A stretch of DNA of 64,000 nucleotides from Adhaeribacter arboris (GTDB lineage Bacteria; Bacteroidota; Bacteroidia; Cytophagales; Hymenobacteraceae), in NCBI RefSeq assembly GCF_003023845.1, contig NZ_PYFT01000001.1, forward strand, positions 992,001 to 1,056,000. Direction: 5' to 3'. Positions 53,355 to 62,503 of the stretch are shown in pieces (positions within the stretch are counted from its first letter, which is position 1; every line of letters starts with the position of its first letter). Made by a program: the position numbers and the translations under genes. The notes under the pieces are model-generated. The model was not told the DNA's origin. It was given only the letters and a program-made list of their open reading frames with translations, and ran no database searches.

Positions 53355-55085
53355 ATGAAACGAAATATAGGTAAAGTATTTATCGTCGCGGCCTTCATCT
53401 TGGCTAGTGGCTGCAAAGATTATCTGGATTATGAGCCCCGGGGAACTCTCACCGCCGATCAGCTTACTACCCCCGATAAAGTAGATCAATTAGTTACTGC
53501 CGCCTACGCCGCTATTGGCAATGATTTCTGGGATGGTTCCATTACCAGTATGTGGACCTACGGCAGTGTCCGCTCCGATGATGCGTATAAAGGTGGCGGT
53601 AGCGTGGGGGATGTGGGCGAATACAATAATTACGAACAATATAACCTGGTTACGCCTACTACCGTGGGCAATGCCAACAACACCTGGGCCCGGGCTTACG
53701 GGGCTATTTCCCGAGCCAACTTTGCTTTACAAGCACTTAATAATTTAACCGATGCCCAATTTGCGAATAAAAAAGTACGCCAGGGTGAATTACGATTTTT
53801 GCGGGGCCACCTGCACTTTGTGCTGAAGGTAATATTCAAAAACGTGCCGTACATTGACGAAACTCTTTCGGAAGCCGATATATTAAAAGTATCTAACCGG
53901 CAGTACACCAATGATGAGTTGTGGAACAAAATTGCCGAGGATTTTCAAGCGGCCATTGATAACTTACCGGATACCCAACCGGAAGTAGGACGGGCCAATA
54001 AATTGGCGGCTAAGGCCTATTTAGCCAAAGTGCGGCTTTACCAGGCTTATCAGCAAGATGAAACCCATAAAGTTACCAGCATTGATCCGCAAAGATTAAA
54101 CGAAGTAGTCGCTTTAACCACCGATGTCATCAACTCGGGTAAATACAGCTTACAACCCGATTTTGCCGAAAACTTTTTGTATGGGTATGATAATGCCCCC
54201 GAATCCGTGTTTGCCGTACAGTTTTCGATCAACGATGGCACGGCTATTGGCCGCTTGAGCATGGCGACGAGTTTAAATTATAGTTTGGCGCCGCAATATG
54301 GTTGCTGCTGGTTTCATCTCCCCTCGCAAAACATGGTGAATGCCTTTACCACTACTAATAATGGCCTACCCCAATTCGATACTTTTAACGATAAAGTAAT
54401 AACCGACGCTGACCTGACACCGACCGGTGTGCCGGTGGACCCTCGCATTGACCATACCATCGGTATTTTGGGGCATCCCTTTAAATATAATCCCAGCATT
54501 TTGTATGACCATAGTTGGGAACGCGTATCGGCATTGTACGGTGGTTTTGGTAACATGAAAGAGCAGCAAGAGGCAACCAGCCCCAGTTTCAAAAAAGTCG
54601 GTCCTTTTTACGGCAGCGCTAAAAACATTGATATTATCCGGTACGCCGATGTGCTGCTATGGCAAGCCGAAGCGTTGATAGAACTAGGTCGGCAAAATGA
54701 GGCTTTACCGCTCATTAACCAAATCAGGGCCAGAGCCAAAAACAGTACCGGCAGAACCCAATTAGCCAACGGCAAGTCTCCTTCTAATTACAATATCAGC
54801 GAATACGCAAATGGGACCAATATCACCTGGACCCAGGAAAATGCTCGTAAAGCCTTGCAATGGGAGAGAAGACTGGAATTTGCTATGGAAAGCCCCCGGT
54901 TTTTCGATTTGGTGCGGTGGGGCATTGCGGCCGAGACTTTAAACAAATATTTAGAGGTAGAGAAAACCAGACGAACCTTTCTTTCGGCCGCGGTATTTAC
55001 CAAAGGCCGCGACGAGTATTTCCCCATTCCGCAACGAGAAATTGATTTTACCAAGGGCCTGTACGTCCAGAATCCTGGTTATTAA
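53355..55085 (+). CDS. susD: SusD/RagB-family surface glycan-binding lipoprotein
   Basis: A 576-residue lipoprotein with the lipobox ILASGC, lipid on Cys20, followed by the usual KDYLDYEPRGTLT start. The TPR-type helices of SusD cover the N-terminal half (AYAAIGNDFW, WARAYGAISRANFALQAL), and the C-terminal part holds RYADVLLWQAEALIELGR, NQIRARA, ALQWERRLEFAMESPRFFDLVRW split over the last 130 residues, and the closing YFPIPQREID. It caps the SusC channel and binds oligosaccharides at the cell surface. It is the last gene of the transporter block; a REP-like element follows. Confidence 0.94.
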   Translation: MKRNIGKVFIVAAFILASGCKDYLDYEPRGTLTADQLTTPDKVDQLVTAAYAAIGNDFWDGSITSMWTYGSVRSDDAYKGGGSVGDVGEYNNYEQYNLVTPTTVGNANNTWARAYGAISRANFALQALNNLTDAQFANKKVRQGELRFLRGHLHFVLKVIFKNVPYIDETLSEADILKVSNRQYTNDELWNKIAEDFQAAIDNLPDTQPEVGRANKLAAKAYLAKVRLYQAYQQDETHKVTSIDPQRLNEVVALTTDVINSGKYSLQPDFAENFLYGYDNAPESVFAVQFSINDGTAIGRLSMATSLNYSLAPQYGCCWFHLPSQNMVNAFTTTNNGLPQFDTFNDKVITDADLTPTGVPVDPRIDHTIGILGHPFKYNPSILYDHSWERVSALYGGFGNMKEQQEATSPSFKKVGPFYGSAKNIDIIRYADVLLWQAEALIELGRQNEALPLINQIRARAKNSTGRTQLANGKSPSNYNISEYANGTNITWTQENARKALQWERRLEFAMESPRFFDLVRWGIAAETLNKYLEVEKTRRTFLSAAVFTKGRDEYFPIPQREIDFTKGLYVQNPGY

Positions 55086-55212
55086 CTACACACTAGTAAT
55101 TAGAAGTTAGATGCTAGATAGTAGTTATTGGATTTATAGTTTAAGGTTTAGTAAGTCTATAGCAACAAACTACTAAGATCATTTTAAAGCTACCCGTTAA
55201 GTAGAGACAATT

Positions 55213-55354
55213 CTGGCGCGAGGCTCCGGCTTCGCGGCTATTATCTGGTAGGCCTCTGGCCGGTTTACGGATAAACTTTTATTCGAAGGAAACACCGGTT
55301 CTCTACTGGCTAGAGGCCAGATAATACGGCTCACGAGCGGGACGCTCGCGATAG
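55213..55354 (+). repeat. REP-like palindromic element, copy A
   Basis: The element contains four short hairpins: CGCGAGGC/GCTTCGCG (55217-55236, one G-T pair), GGCC-TCT-GGCC (55251-55261), TGGC/GCCA (55307-55319) and CGAGCG-GGA-CGCTCG (55334-55348). Its ends are rough inverted repeats of each other (GCGCGAGGCTC, GACGCTCGCG). A related copy in inverse orientation lies at 57322-57468, so the two bracket the first GH32 gene. The rest of the 475-base gap (from 55086) holds low-complexity tracts: CTAGTAATTAGAAGTTAG near 55093 and GTTAGTAGGTTGGTTTAG near 55455. Confidence 0.7.
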
Positions 55355-55560
55355 ATACTAAGAACTAAACGGCTTATAATTGGCGAGATCTAAATTTACA
55401 GGGGATTTTCCTCCAGCTAGATAAAAACTAGAAAAGGCAGGAGAAAAGAGTGTTTGTTAGTAGGTTGGTTTAGTAGGTAGTTAGAAAAGAATGAAACCAG
55501 CTCCAAATTACAGTCTTCGACGGACCATTAATTAAGTGCAAGGAATAAAATCAACGTAAA

Positions 55561-57264
55561 ATGAATAAACGAATAAATTTTATCTTGACTTTCATTATTC
55601 TGATCGGTTACCAAAAATCGTTAGCCCAGGCAGATAAGCCCCCTTACGTTTCGGCGGTTCCTAAATTTACTTACGCAAAAACGCTTCCGGAGCAAGAACA
55701 ACAACTTAAAACCAACCCCTTGCTATTGCGGTTTATAGAATCCCGTAAAAAGATGGCCAGCGACAAGTTCCGGCCTATTTACCATTTTATCAGCCCGGAG
55801 AGTACCATGAACGACCCCAATGGGCTATGTTTTTGGCAAGGCAATTGGCACCTTTTTTACCAGGCTTATCCCCCCGAAGATTCGCGGCAGCACTGGGGAC
55901 ATGCCATCAGTAAAGATTTAATTCATTGGCGGGATCTTCCTTATGCCATTTATCCCAGTCCGGAACGAGCCGTGTTCTCCGGCTCTACGCTGGTGGAAGA
56001 TAACCGGGTTATTGCCATGTACCACGGCACGGCTGTCGGTAATATGGTAGCCTTATCCAGTGATCCTTTGCTATTAAACTGGGAGAAAGTTACCGGAAAA
56101 GCCGTTATTCCTGCCAAAAGCACGACCGGTTCCAGTTTGCCTTATAGTGTCTTCGATCCGTCTATCTGGAAGAAAGATAATATGTACTATGCCCTTTCGG
56201 CCGGAAGAACTTCCACCGGACCGGGAGGTAGGCCCATTAGAGCCGATTATCTTTTCCGGTCCAAAGATTTGGCGCATTGGGACTATTTGCACGAATTTGT
56301 GCAAGACGACCGGTTTACTTTAATTGGGGATGATGGCGCTTGTCCTTACTTCTGGCCCATTGGTGACCGGTATATCATGAATTTTTTCAGCCACATGAGC
56401 GGAGGGCAATATTTACTGGGCGATTATGACAAGCAGAAAGATAAATTTATAGCTACTTCCGCAGGAAAATACAATCAGGGAGCGGTAAGTCCATCCGGCG
56501 TACATGCCCCTTCTGCTGCTCCCGATGGCAAAGGTGGGGTAGTCGTAATCTTTAACATGAACCCAGGCCGACCAACCGAAGGGTGGAACCAAATAATGAC
56601 CTTACCTCGCCGTTTGACCTTGCTTTCAAAAGAGGAACTAGGCCAGGAACCCGCGGGAGATATTACTTCTTTGCGCTATAATAACCAGCATATCGGAACT
56701 AGGATTCTTCCGGCCAATAAGGAAATAGTTTTGGAGAACATAAAGGGAAACGCCCTAGAAATCTCGACGGAAATCGATCCGAAGAATGCCCAATTGATTG
56801 AACTAAATGTTTTACGCTCCCCTAACAAAGAAGAATATACCCGGATTATTTTCTTTAAAGAAAAAGGATTTAACAAAGGATTAGAATACCGGTCCGGATC
56901 TGGAACCGCAGCTATGCCCGCCGACCTGGTACGCTTATTTACCGGCGAGCCGCCGGCCCCGAGAACGCCAACCGTGCCCGCCAGTTTAATAACTATTGAA
57001 TCTTCTTATTCCTCCACGCTGCCGGACGCTAAAATACGCGCACCGGAAACAGCTCCGGTTTTTTTAAGCCCCGGAGAAACAATAAACTTGCGGGTTTTTA
57101 TCGACAAAAGCGTAGTAGAAGTATTCGTGAACGGCAAACAATGCGTGGCCATGCGCGTCTACCCGGGCCGCGACGACAGCACGGGATTTTCCATTAGAGC
57201 GCAAGGGCAGGAAGCCGAACTGAAATCCTTAGATGCCTGGCAGATGAAAAACATTTATGAATAG
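55561..57264 (+). CDS. GH32-fold protein with non-standard catalytic residues
   Basis: A 567-residue exported protein (signal FILTFIILIGYQKSLAQ). The five-bladed propeller nucleophile motif is intact: STMNDPNGL with Asp85. The RDP motif reads FDP (Phe198-Asp199-Pro200). The acid/base motif, EC in normal GH32 enzymes, reads DDGACPYFW: Ala260 stands at the place of the catalytic Glu, with Asp257 and Asp258 just before. The C-terminal beta-sandwich is present (NLRVFIDKSVVEVFVNG). It may use a neighbouring acid, work weakly, or act as a binding protein. It lies between susD and the normal GH32 and is bracketed by inverted REP-like elements, hinting that it may have been inserted. Confidence 0.85.
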   Translation: MNKRINFILTFIILIGYQKSLAQADKPPYVSAVPKFTYAKTLPEQEQQLKTNPLLLRFIESRKKMASDKFRPIYHFISPESTMNDPNGLCFWQGNWHLFYQAYPPEDSRQHWGHAISKDLIHWRDLPYAIYPSPERAVFSGSTLVEDNRVIAMYHGTAVGNMVALSSDPLLLNWEKVTGKAVIPAKSTTGSSLPYSVFDPSIWKKDNMYYALSAGRTSTGPGGRPIRADYLFRSKDLAHWDYLHEFVQDDRFTLIGDDGACPYFWPIGDRYIMNFFSHMSGGQYLLGDYDKQKDKFIATSAGKYNQGAVSPSGVHAPSAAPDGKGGVVVIFNMNPGRPTEGWNQIMTLPRRLTLLSKEELGQEPAGDITSLRYNNQHIGTRILPANKEIVLENIKGNALEISTEIDPKNAQLIELNVLRSPNKEEYTRIIFFKEKGFNKGLEYRSGSGTAAMPADLVRLFTGEPPAPRTPTVPASLITIESSYSSTLPDAKIRAPETAPVFLSPGETINLRVFIDKSVVEVFVNGKQCVAMRVYPGRDDSTGFSIRAQGQEAELKSLDAWQMKNIYE

Positions 57265-57321
57265 TCAAGATTTTCAGAATTAAACTACTTTATTTATTAA
57301 AGGTAAGGCATTATGTTCTAT

Positions 57322-57468
57322 TTCTAGCGCGAGCGTCCTGCTCGTGAGCAGTATCGTCCGGCCTCTTGCCGATAGGAATTTTACCTGAATACTTTTAGGA
57401 GAAGTAAATTGGTTAGCCCGGCCAAAGGCCTACCAAATAGTAGACACGAGGCAGAGCCTCGCGCCAGC
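57322..57468 (-). repeat. REP-like palindromic element, copy B (inverse of copy A)
   Basis: Reverse-complementing this segment aligns it along its whole length with 55213-55354, sharing CTGGCGCGAGGCTC, GGTAGGCCT-TGGCCGG, GGCTCACGAGC and GACGCTCGCG-TAG blocks; the central 60 bases differ most. Its own hairpins are CGAGC/GCTCG (57330-57344), GGCC-AAA-GGCC (57420-57430) and CGAGGC-AGA-GCCTCG (57447-57461). The remainder of the 375-base gap between the two GH32 genes shows no gene. Confidence 0.7.
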
Positions 57469-57639
57469 TATCATTTTTAATTTAATATGGGAGACCTTAA
57501 AAGCTCTTACCTTCGGAGCAGTAGGCCGCAAGGTTTTACAAGTTTTATAGAAAAAGTACTGATTAGTAATCGAAATTTATTACTGGGAATTTTAAAGTGA
57601 GTAAAAAAGCGTTCCTGTTTACCTAACTCCATTTTCTAT

Positions 57640-59244
57640 ATGAAAAAATTATTGTTTAGTATTGTTTTAGGCGCCTTCCTGTACAGCTGCAACTCCAAAC
57701 CATCGGCCACCGAAAACACCCGTGTCTCTACTGAAAAAACTGGTGAAACTGCCGATAGCGCCAATGTGAATGACAAGTATACCGCGGAACAGCACCGGCC
57801 CCAGTTCCATTTTTCGCCGCCTCAAATGTGGATGAACGACCCGAATGGAATGGTGTATTACGCCGGCGAGTACCATCTTTTTTACCAGCATTATCCCGAT
57901 AGTACCATTTGGGGACCCATGCATTGGGGCCATGCGGTAAGTAAAGATATGGTGCATTGGCAAAATTTACCCATTGCTTTATATCCGGATAGTTTGGGCT
58001 ATATCTTTTCGGGAAGCGCCGTGGTAGACGAAAATAATACGGCCGGTTTTCAGAAAGGAAATGAAAAAACCTTAGTGGCCATTTTCACGCACCATAATCC
58101 CAAAACTCAAAAACAAGTGCAAAGCTTAGCCTATAGCAATGATAAAGGCCGAACCTGGACCAAATACGCTAATAATCCTGTTTTACCTAATCCAGGTATT
58201 TCTGATTTCCGCGACCCGAAAGTTTCGTGGTATGCGCCGGAGAAGAAATGGGTTATGACCTTGGCCGTTAAAGACCGGGTGCATTTCTATGGCTCGCCGG
58301 ATTTAAAAAAATGGCAACTTTTAAGTGAATTCGGAAAGGGCAATGTGGGAGCGCACGGTGGGGTTTGGGAATGCCCGGACTTATTTCCGCTTACGGTAAA
58401 CGGCCAGCAAAAGTGGGTTCTATTTGTAAGCATTAACCCGGGCGGGCCCAATGGCGGCTCCGCGACGCAATATTTTATTGGGGATTGGAACGGGAAAGAA
58501 TTTAAAAACAGCAACCCGCCGCAAACCACGCTTTGGGTAGATCAGGGTTCGGATAATTACGCCGGCGTAACCTGGTCGAATATTCCGGCTTCGGATGGCC
58601 GTCGGTTATTTATGGGTTGGATGAGTAATTGGTTTTATGCCAATCAGGTTCCTACTCAAAATTGGCGTAGTGCCACAACGGTAGCCCGGGAATTAACCTT
58701 GCAAAATACGCCGGCCGGTATCCGGTTAGCCAGTACTCCGGTCAAAGAATTACAACAACTTTGGCAAGAAACCAAAACGATTAAAGCCCAGGAAATAAGT
58801 TCTACCTTGGATTTAAGCAAAGAATATAACTTAACTTCCCCGTTAATTGAACTTAATTTAAATTTTGATGTCGCAAAAAGCAGCGAGTTGTTGCTGACCT
58901 TCTCGAACACCAAAGGCGAGTATGTAAACATAGGTTACTCAGTTCCGGCAAAGCAACTGTTTATCGACCGGACGCACGCTGGCAAAACGAACTTCGAACC
59001 CCGTTTTGCTAAAAAACACGTGGCTCCGCTAATTCTCCAAAATGGTAAATTAAACCTGCATTTATTTCTGGATGTAGCTTCGGTAGAGGTTTTTGCTAAC
59101 AACGGTCAATTAGTAATGACGGACATCTTCTTCCCGAACGAGGATTTCACGCAGGTGAAAGTTTCAACAAAAGGTGCCGCACAGTTACTGGAGAGCCAAG
59201 CCTATCCCTTAAAGTCTATCTGGAAAGAAGCCTTAAAAGAGTAA
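57640..59244 (+). CDS. GH32 beta-fructosidase/levanase, lipoprotein
   Basis: A 534-residue exported enzyme with lipobox FLYSC, lipid on Cys17. All GH32 catalytic motifs are standard: WMNDPNG with nucleophile Asp67, FRDPKV with Asp192 stabilising the transition state, and WECPDLF with acid/base Glu244. HWGHAVSKDMVHWQNLPIAL split over residues 95-114 and FSGSAV are also conserved. The C-terminal sandwich (LNLHLFLDVASVEVFANNG) is present. It should release fructose from levan, inulin or sucrose at the outer membrane or in the periplasm. It ends the fructan locus. Confidence 0.93.
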   Translation: MKKLLFSIVLGAFLYSCNSKPSATENTRVSTEKTGETADSANVNDKYTAEQHRPQFHFSPPQMWMNDPNGMVYYAGEYHLFYQHYPDSTIWGPMHWGHAVSKDMVHWQNLPIALYPDSLGYIFSGSAVVDENNTAGFQKGNEKTLVAIFTHHNPKTQKQVQSLAYSNDKGRTWTKYANNPVLPNPGISDFRDPKVSWYAPEKKWVMTLAVKDRVHFYGSPDLKKWQLLSEFGKGNVGAHGGVWECPDLFPLTVNGQQKWVLFVSINPGGPNGGSATQYFIGDWNGKEFKNSNPPQTTLWVDQGSDNYAGVTWSNIPASDGRRLFMGWMSNWFYANQVPTQNWRSATTVARELTLQNTPAGIRLASTPVKELQQLWQETKTIKAQEISSTLDLSKEYNLTSPLIELNLNFDVAKSSELLLTFSNTKGEYVNIGYSVPAKQLFIDRTHAGKTNFEPRFAKKHVAPLILQNGKLNLHLFLDVASVEVFANNGQLVMTDIFFPNEDFTQVKVSTKGAAQLLESQAYPLKSIWKEALKE

Positions 59245-59387
59245 GCCTTTAAATCACTATCTTATTTTGCCTGGTGCTAACAGCGAAATAAATATTGTCA
59301 TACTTAAATAATTCCGGCTTTTAAATTATAGTAAAATTTTGAAGAAATTTTGGTTAGAATAGCCTGTGGAGTGTACCATTAAAAAAA

Positions 59388-59466
59388 CCATAACTAGAAC
59401 TTGTTCCGGTTATCGGTTATTTTTGGTGGATATAGGAAATAACTCCGTATATCTAATAGTTGGTGG
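59388..59466. repeat. Weak imperfect palindrome ahead of the AT-rich tail
   Basis: CGGTTAT and ATAACTCCG-type arms around 59406-59446, with outer ACTA/TAGT matches and the end AGTTGGTGG at 59458-59466, resemble a degraded version of the attC-like palindromes at 60458 and 61633. It sits 23 bases before the first AT-rich gene. Weak support. Confidence 0.25.
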
Positions 59467-59488
59467 AAATTATAATGGACATCCTACA

Positions 59489-60448
59489 ATGACAATACAA
59501 CAAGTAATAACTATAGTTTTGACTGTTTCAATTTTGACCAGTTGTAGACATGGTTACAAAGTTGAAGGCGACAAAGTTTATTATGAATATTGGAATGAAG
59601 GAAGTGGACAAAACAAGCGATTAATTGAACAAGCAGACGCAAAGACTTTTCAAAACTTGACTTTTGACTGTGATTGCGATTTTGAGTTTGGTAAAGATAA
59701 AAATCACTTGTTTATTGACGGAGAACTTATAAAAAATATAGACCCAAACACGTTTAAGTTTATTGGAAACTACATTTTCCGTGACAAAGACTCAGCTTAT
59801 TTTTTTGGATTTTATAACAACATAAACGATTGTGTAATTAAAGGAATTAATCCAGACGAAATAAAATTAATTAAGTACCCTTGGGCAAAAGTAGATAATT
59901 TTTTAATTCACGGTAGAGACACAGTCAGCATTACCGATATTAATGCATTTGTTCCTATTAACGATGATTGGGGAAAGACAAAGCACTACATCATAAATAA
60001 GAACCAAATTCTATACGGAGCAGACGTAGAAACTTTTAAAGTTACAAGTTCTTTTCAAGGAAATGACAAAAATTACAATTACGAATTTGGGGCTATTAGT
60101 GAAGATGATTTTAAAAAAACAAGTTATAAAACCTTTGATTTTTATAAGAAAGATATTTGTGTAACTGAGCCTATTGTACTTGTTGATTTTTACGACAGTT
60201 TAGTTTCATATATGGACGATAAAAATAAGCCCATTGAGATTGTAGAAAAACTGAAAGGAAAGAATTTTGCAATAAGTAATATCAGATATTTAAATTGGGT
60301 AGGAGAATCAAAAATTATCAGGGTTTCTATGACAAATACTAAATGTAATTGTATTGTTGAGAAACTTTACCGTTACGATTATTCAAGACCTTCTGAAACA
60401 AAAAACATATTTAAAGTAACAGAAAGAATACACTGTGAATCGAAATAA
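59489..60448 (+). CDS. DKNYY-like repeat lipoprotein of unknown function
   Basis: From ATG at 59489 the protein has 319 residues with the lipoprotein signal TIVLTVSILTSC. An earlier GTG at 59366 would put 41 residues in front of the signal and is unlikely. The body has repeats of the DKNYY type (DKNHLFIDGELIKNIDPNTF, RDKDSAYFFG), a family of short beta-units of unknown role. The DNA is visibly richer in A and T than the fructan locus and codon choice differs (many AAA, TTT, ATT), which suggests horizontal acquisition. It is followed nine bases later by an attC-like palindrome, as expected for a mobile gene cassette. Confidence 0.75.
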   Translation: MTIQQVITIVLTVSILTSCRHGYKVEGDKVYYEYWNEGSGQNKRLIEQADAKTFQNLTFDCDCDFEFGKDKNHLFIDGELIKNIDPNTFKFIGNYIFRDKDSAYFFGFYNNINDCVIKGINPDEIKLIKYPWAKVDNFLIHGRDTVSITDINAFVPINDDWGKTKHYIINKNQILYGADVETFKVTSSFQGNDKNYNYEFGAISEDDFKKTSYKTFDFYKKDICVTEPIVLVDFYDSLVSYMDDKNKPIEIVEKLKGKNFAISNIRYLNWVGESKIIRVSMTNTKCNCIVEKLYRYDYSRPSETKNIFKVTERIHCESK

Positions 60449-60457
60449 TAAATAACT

Positions 60458-60594
60458 GCCACCAACATTGTATTGGCAATAGTGGGGCAGACAGTTGTAA
60501 ACTCAACATTTGTACTTCTATTAGGCATTTGTAAAAATGTTGGGCTGACGTTTTTACAAATTCCCCACTATCGTCAATGCGTGAACCGTTGGGC
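60458..60594 (+). repeat. attC-like imperfect palindrome 1
   Basis: A 137-base element with arms ATAGTGGGG (60479-60487) and CCCCACTAT (60563-60571), further matching bases outside (CCAAC...ATTG against CAAT...GTTGGG), and the 3' end GTTGGGC (60588-60594), which fits the integron core GTTRRRY. The 5' box is GCCACCAAC, an imperfect partner. Length is within the range of known attC sites. It lies between two unrelated genes. Confidence 0.55.
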
Positions 60595-60651
60595 TTAATT
60601 TGGAATAATGTTTAAGGCAATAGTACAAAAATATTTATGTATTATTAGGTA

Positions 60652-61632
60652 ATGAAAAAAACCATTCTTCTGATTTTAATTGCCCTTGTTGGCTTTTTAG
60701 AATATAGTAGTGCCCACCCCCTTGGAAAAACGAAAGCCATAGATACCACTGAAATTGTAAGTATTTCTAATAGTAATCAAGTCATCCGGATAAAGGGCCA
60801 TAGTTTAGAAAACCCCTTACTACTTTATCTAAATGGGGGACCAGGCGATTCGGTACTCGACCAAATGGACAAAATGTTTAGCGAGCTTCAAAATGAATTC
60901 ACCGTTATTCTTTGGGACCAGAGAAATACGGGCAAAACGGCGGCGTTAAATAAGGTTAAGGAACCCCTTACGCAAGAGCTTTTGAAGAAGGATACTTACC
61001 AGTTGGTGCAGTACCTTCTGCAAAAATTTGATAAAAAGAAAATTGTTCTGGTAGCTCATTCCTATGGCACCACGCTCGGTTTTGATCTGGCAAAAAACCA
61101 CCCGGAACTCTTACACGCCTATGTGGCTACTAATCCCTTAATCAACCAAGTGGAAAGCGAGCAGCTAACTTTAGCCATGCTGAAAGCCCAGGCGGAGAAA
61201 AATAAAAATGCTAAATCTTTAGAGGAACTTGCCCAAGTTACCATCCCATTTAAAACGGGAGAAGAATTATATTACGCACGAAAATGGCTCTTTGACTTGG
61301 AAGGTAAAAGTTTTGCCAGGCAAAAAGCATTTAAAACAACAGTCCTGTCTTGGTCTGAAACGTGGTTGGAACTTTTTAATGAGTCTATTCAGGAAAACTT
61401 GTTTGAGTCAACAAAAGAAATACATTGTCCGGTTTTTTTTATCATAGGGCAAAGAGATTATCAGACCAATTCTGTACTGACCGAAAAATATTATAATTTG
61501 TTACAAGCTCCGCAAAAAGAGATATATTCTATTGAAAAGGCGGGGCATCTTATTCCGTATGAGAATGGAAGGGAATTTCAAAAGGTCATTACCCATTACC
61601 TCCTTTCAACCATAAAAAGCAATACCAACTAA
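60652..61632 (+). CDS. Exported alpha/beta hydrolase (prolyl-aminopeptidase-like)
   Basis: A 326-residue protein with a signal peptide (ILLILIALVGFLEYSSAH). The oxyanion region NGGPGDS and ILWDQRNTGKT are typical of prolyl iminopeptidases; the nucleophile is Ser137 in AHSYGTTLG, and the other triad members are the Asp of GQRDYQTN and the His of KAGHLIPYE. All three residues are present, so it should be active; substrate unknown. It lies between two attC-like palindromes, 58 bases after the first, with the second starting directly after its stop codon, and so has the shape of a single-gene cassette. Confidence 0.85.
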   Translation: MKKTILLILIALVGFLEYSSAHPLGKTKAIDTTEIVSISNSNQVIRIKGHSLENPLLLYLNGGPGDSVLDQMDKMFSELQNEFTVILWDQRNTGKTAALNKVKEPLTQELLKKDTYQLVQYLLQKFDKKKIVLVAHSYGTTLGFDLAKNHPELLHAYVATNPLINQVESEQLTLAMLKAQAEKNKNAKSLEELAQVTIPFKTGEELYYARKWLFDLEGKSFARQKAFKTTVLSWSETWLELFNESIQENLFESTKEIHCPVFFIIGQRDYQTNSVLTEKYYNLLQAPQKEIYSIEKAGHLIPYENGREFQKVITHYLLSTIKSNTN

Positions 61633-61753
61633 GCACAACGTTTGGTATAGTCCATGCGGGTTTTAATAATTTTCAAAGGTAAAAATAGGCCAGCGTAAAC
61701 GGATAAGAAATCGCTGCGTAATCCATCACAACATCCTACTATACACGTTAGGC
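61633..61753 (+). repeat. attC-like imperfect palindrome 2
   Basis: A 121-base element: GCACAAC (61633-61639) at the 5' end, AACGT then GTATAGT (61645-61651), an unpaired middle, ACTATAC (61738-61744), ACGTT and the 3' end GTTAGGC (61747-61753), which fits the integron core GTTRRRY. The arrangement of two paired boxes on each side matches the R''/L'' and L'/R' layout of attC sites. Confidence 0.6.
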
Positions 61754-61765
61754 ATAAGCTGAAAA

Positions 61766-62503
61766 ATGAAAATTAAATATTTGTTTTCTATATTTTTAGT
61801 AATAACCATGACTACTCAGATTAGCTGTAAGTCTAAAAAACAAAAGAAAACAAAAGAGAAGATAGTAAGCCAGCAAGGAATAAAACCGGAATCGTCCAAC
61901 AACTCCATACAAGAAGTTGGCTCCAAAGAAGTGAGTTTATCTAATGGATTAAGGATTAAAGCAAGCGAGGAAGAGGACTTTGGTGACTTCAAGACTTATA
62001 CTCAGATTGATATCCTCCATAATAACCAAGTAATTTACTCCGACTCAACCCAAGAATATGAATTTGGAAACAAACTGTTTCCTATTTTAAACCAGATCAA
62101 CCCAACCGCATTTGAAATTTTACTTGAAGTTAACGATAGACCCAGTAAGAATAAATTAAAGTACCTTCAAATTCAAGGAAATAAAGTGACCAAAGAAATG
62201 GAAATGCCCACTTTTATTGCTGAGGCAGCTAATTTAGATGAGGATAATATTCTGGAATCTGCTGGCTTTTGGGATTACCCGCAAATGGAAGAAAGCGGTA
62301 AAAGTGTTACTACGGCGTATAATCCTATTCTTTATTATGAATGGACCAAGAATGGCTTACGCTTGGATTCAACTTTAACGATTAAAAAGAATACTCAAAT
62401 ATATGGTACATTCCATGGATTTAACTTTAGGGAAGAGGTACAGATTCCGGTAAAACAAGCAGAATTACTAACGAAGGAAATAGAAAAAATAGAAAGAAAA
62501 TAA
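61766..62503 (+). CDS. Lipoprotein of unknown function
   Basis: A 245-residue protein with the lipobox TTQISC, lipid on Cys21, then a Lys-rich linker (KSKKQKKTKEK) and a mixed beta domain (LSNGLRIKASEEEDFGDFKT, NKLKYLQIQGNKVTKEMEMP). I recognise no family. It starts 13 bases after attC-like palindrome 2. AT-rich, like the other genes in this tail. No partner gene is evident. Confidence 0.65.
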   Translation: MKIKYLFSIFLVITMTTQISCKSKKQKKTKEKIVSQQGIKPESSNNSIQEVGSKEVSLSNGLRIKASEEEDFGDFKTYTQIDILHNNQVIYSDSTQEYEFGNKLFPILNQINPTAFEILLEVNDRPSKNKLKYLQIQGNKVTKEMEMPTFIAEAANLDEDNILESAGFWDYPQMEESGKSVTTAYNPILYYEWTKNGLRLDSTLTIKKNTQIYGTFHGFNFREEVQIPVKQAELLTKEIEKIERK

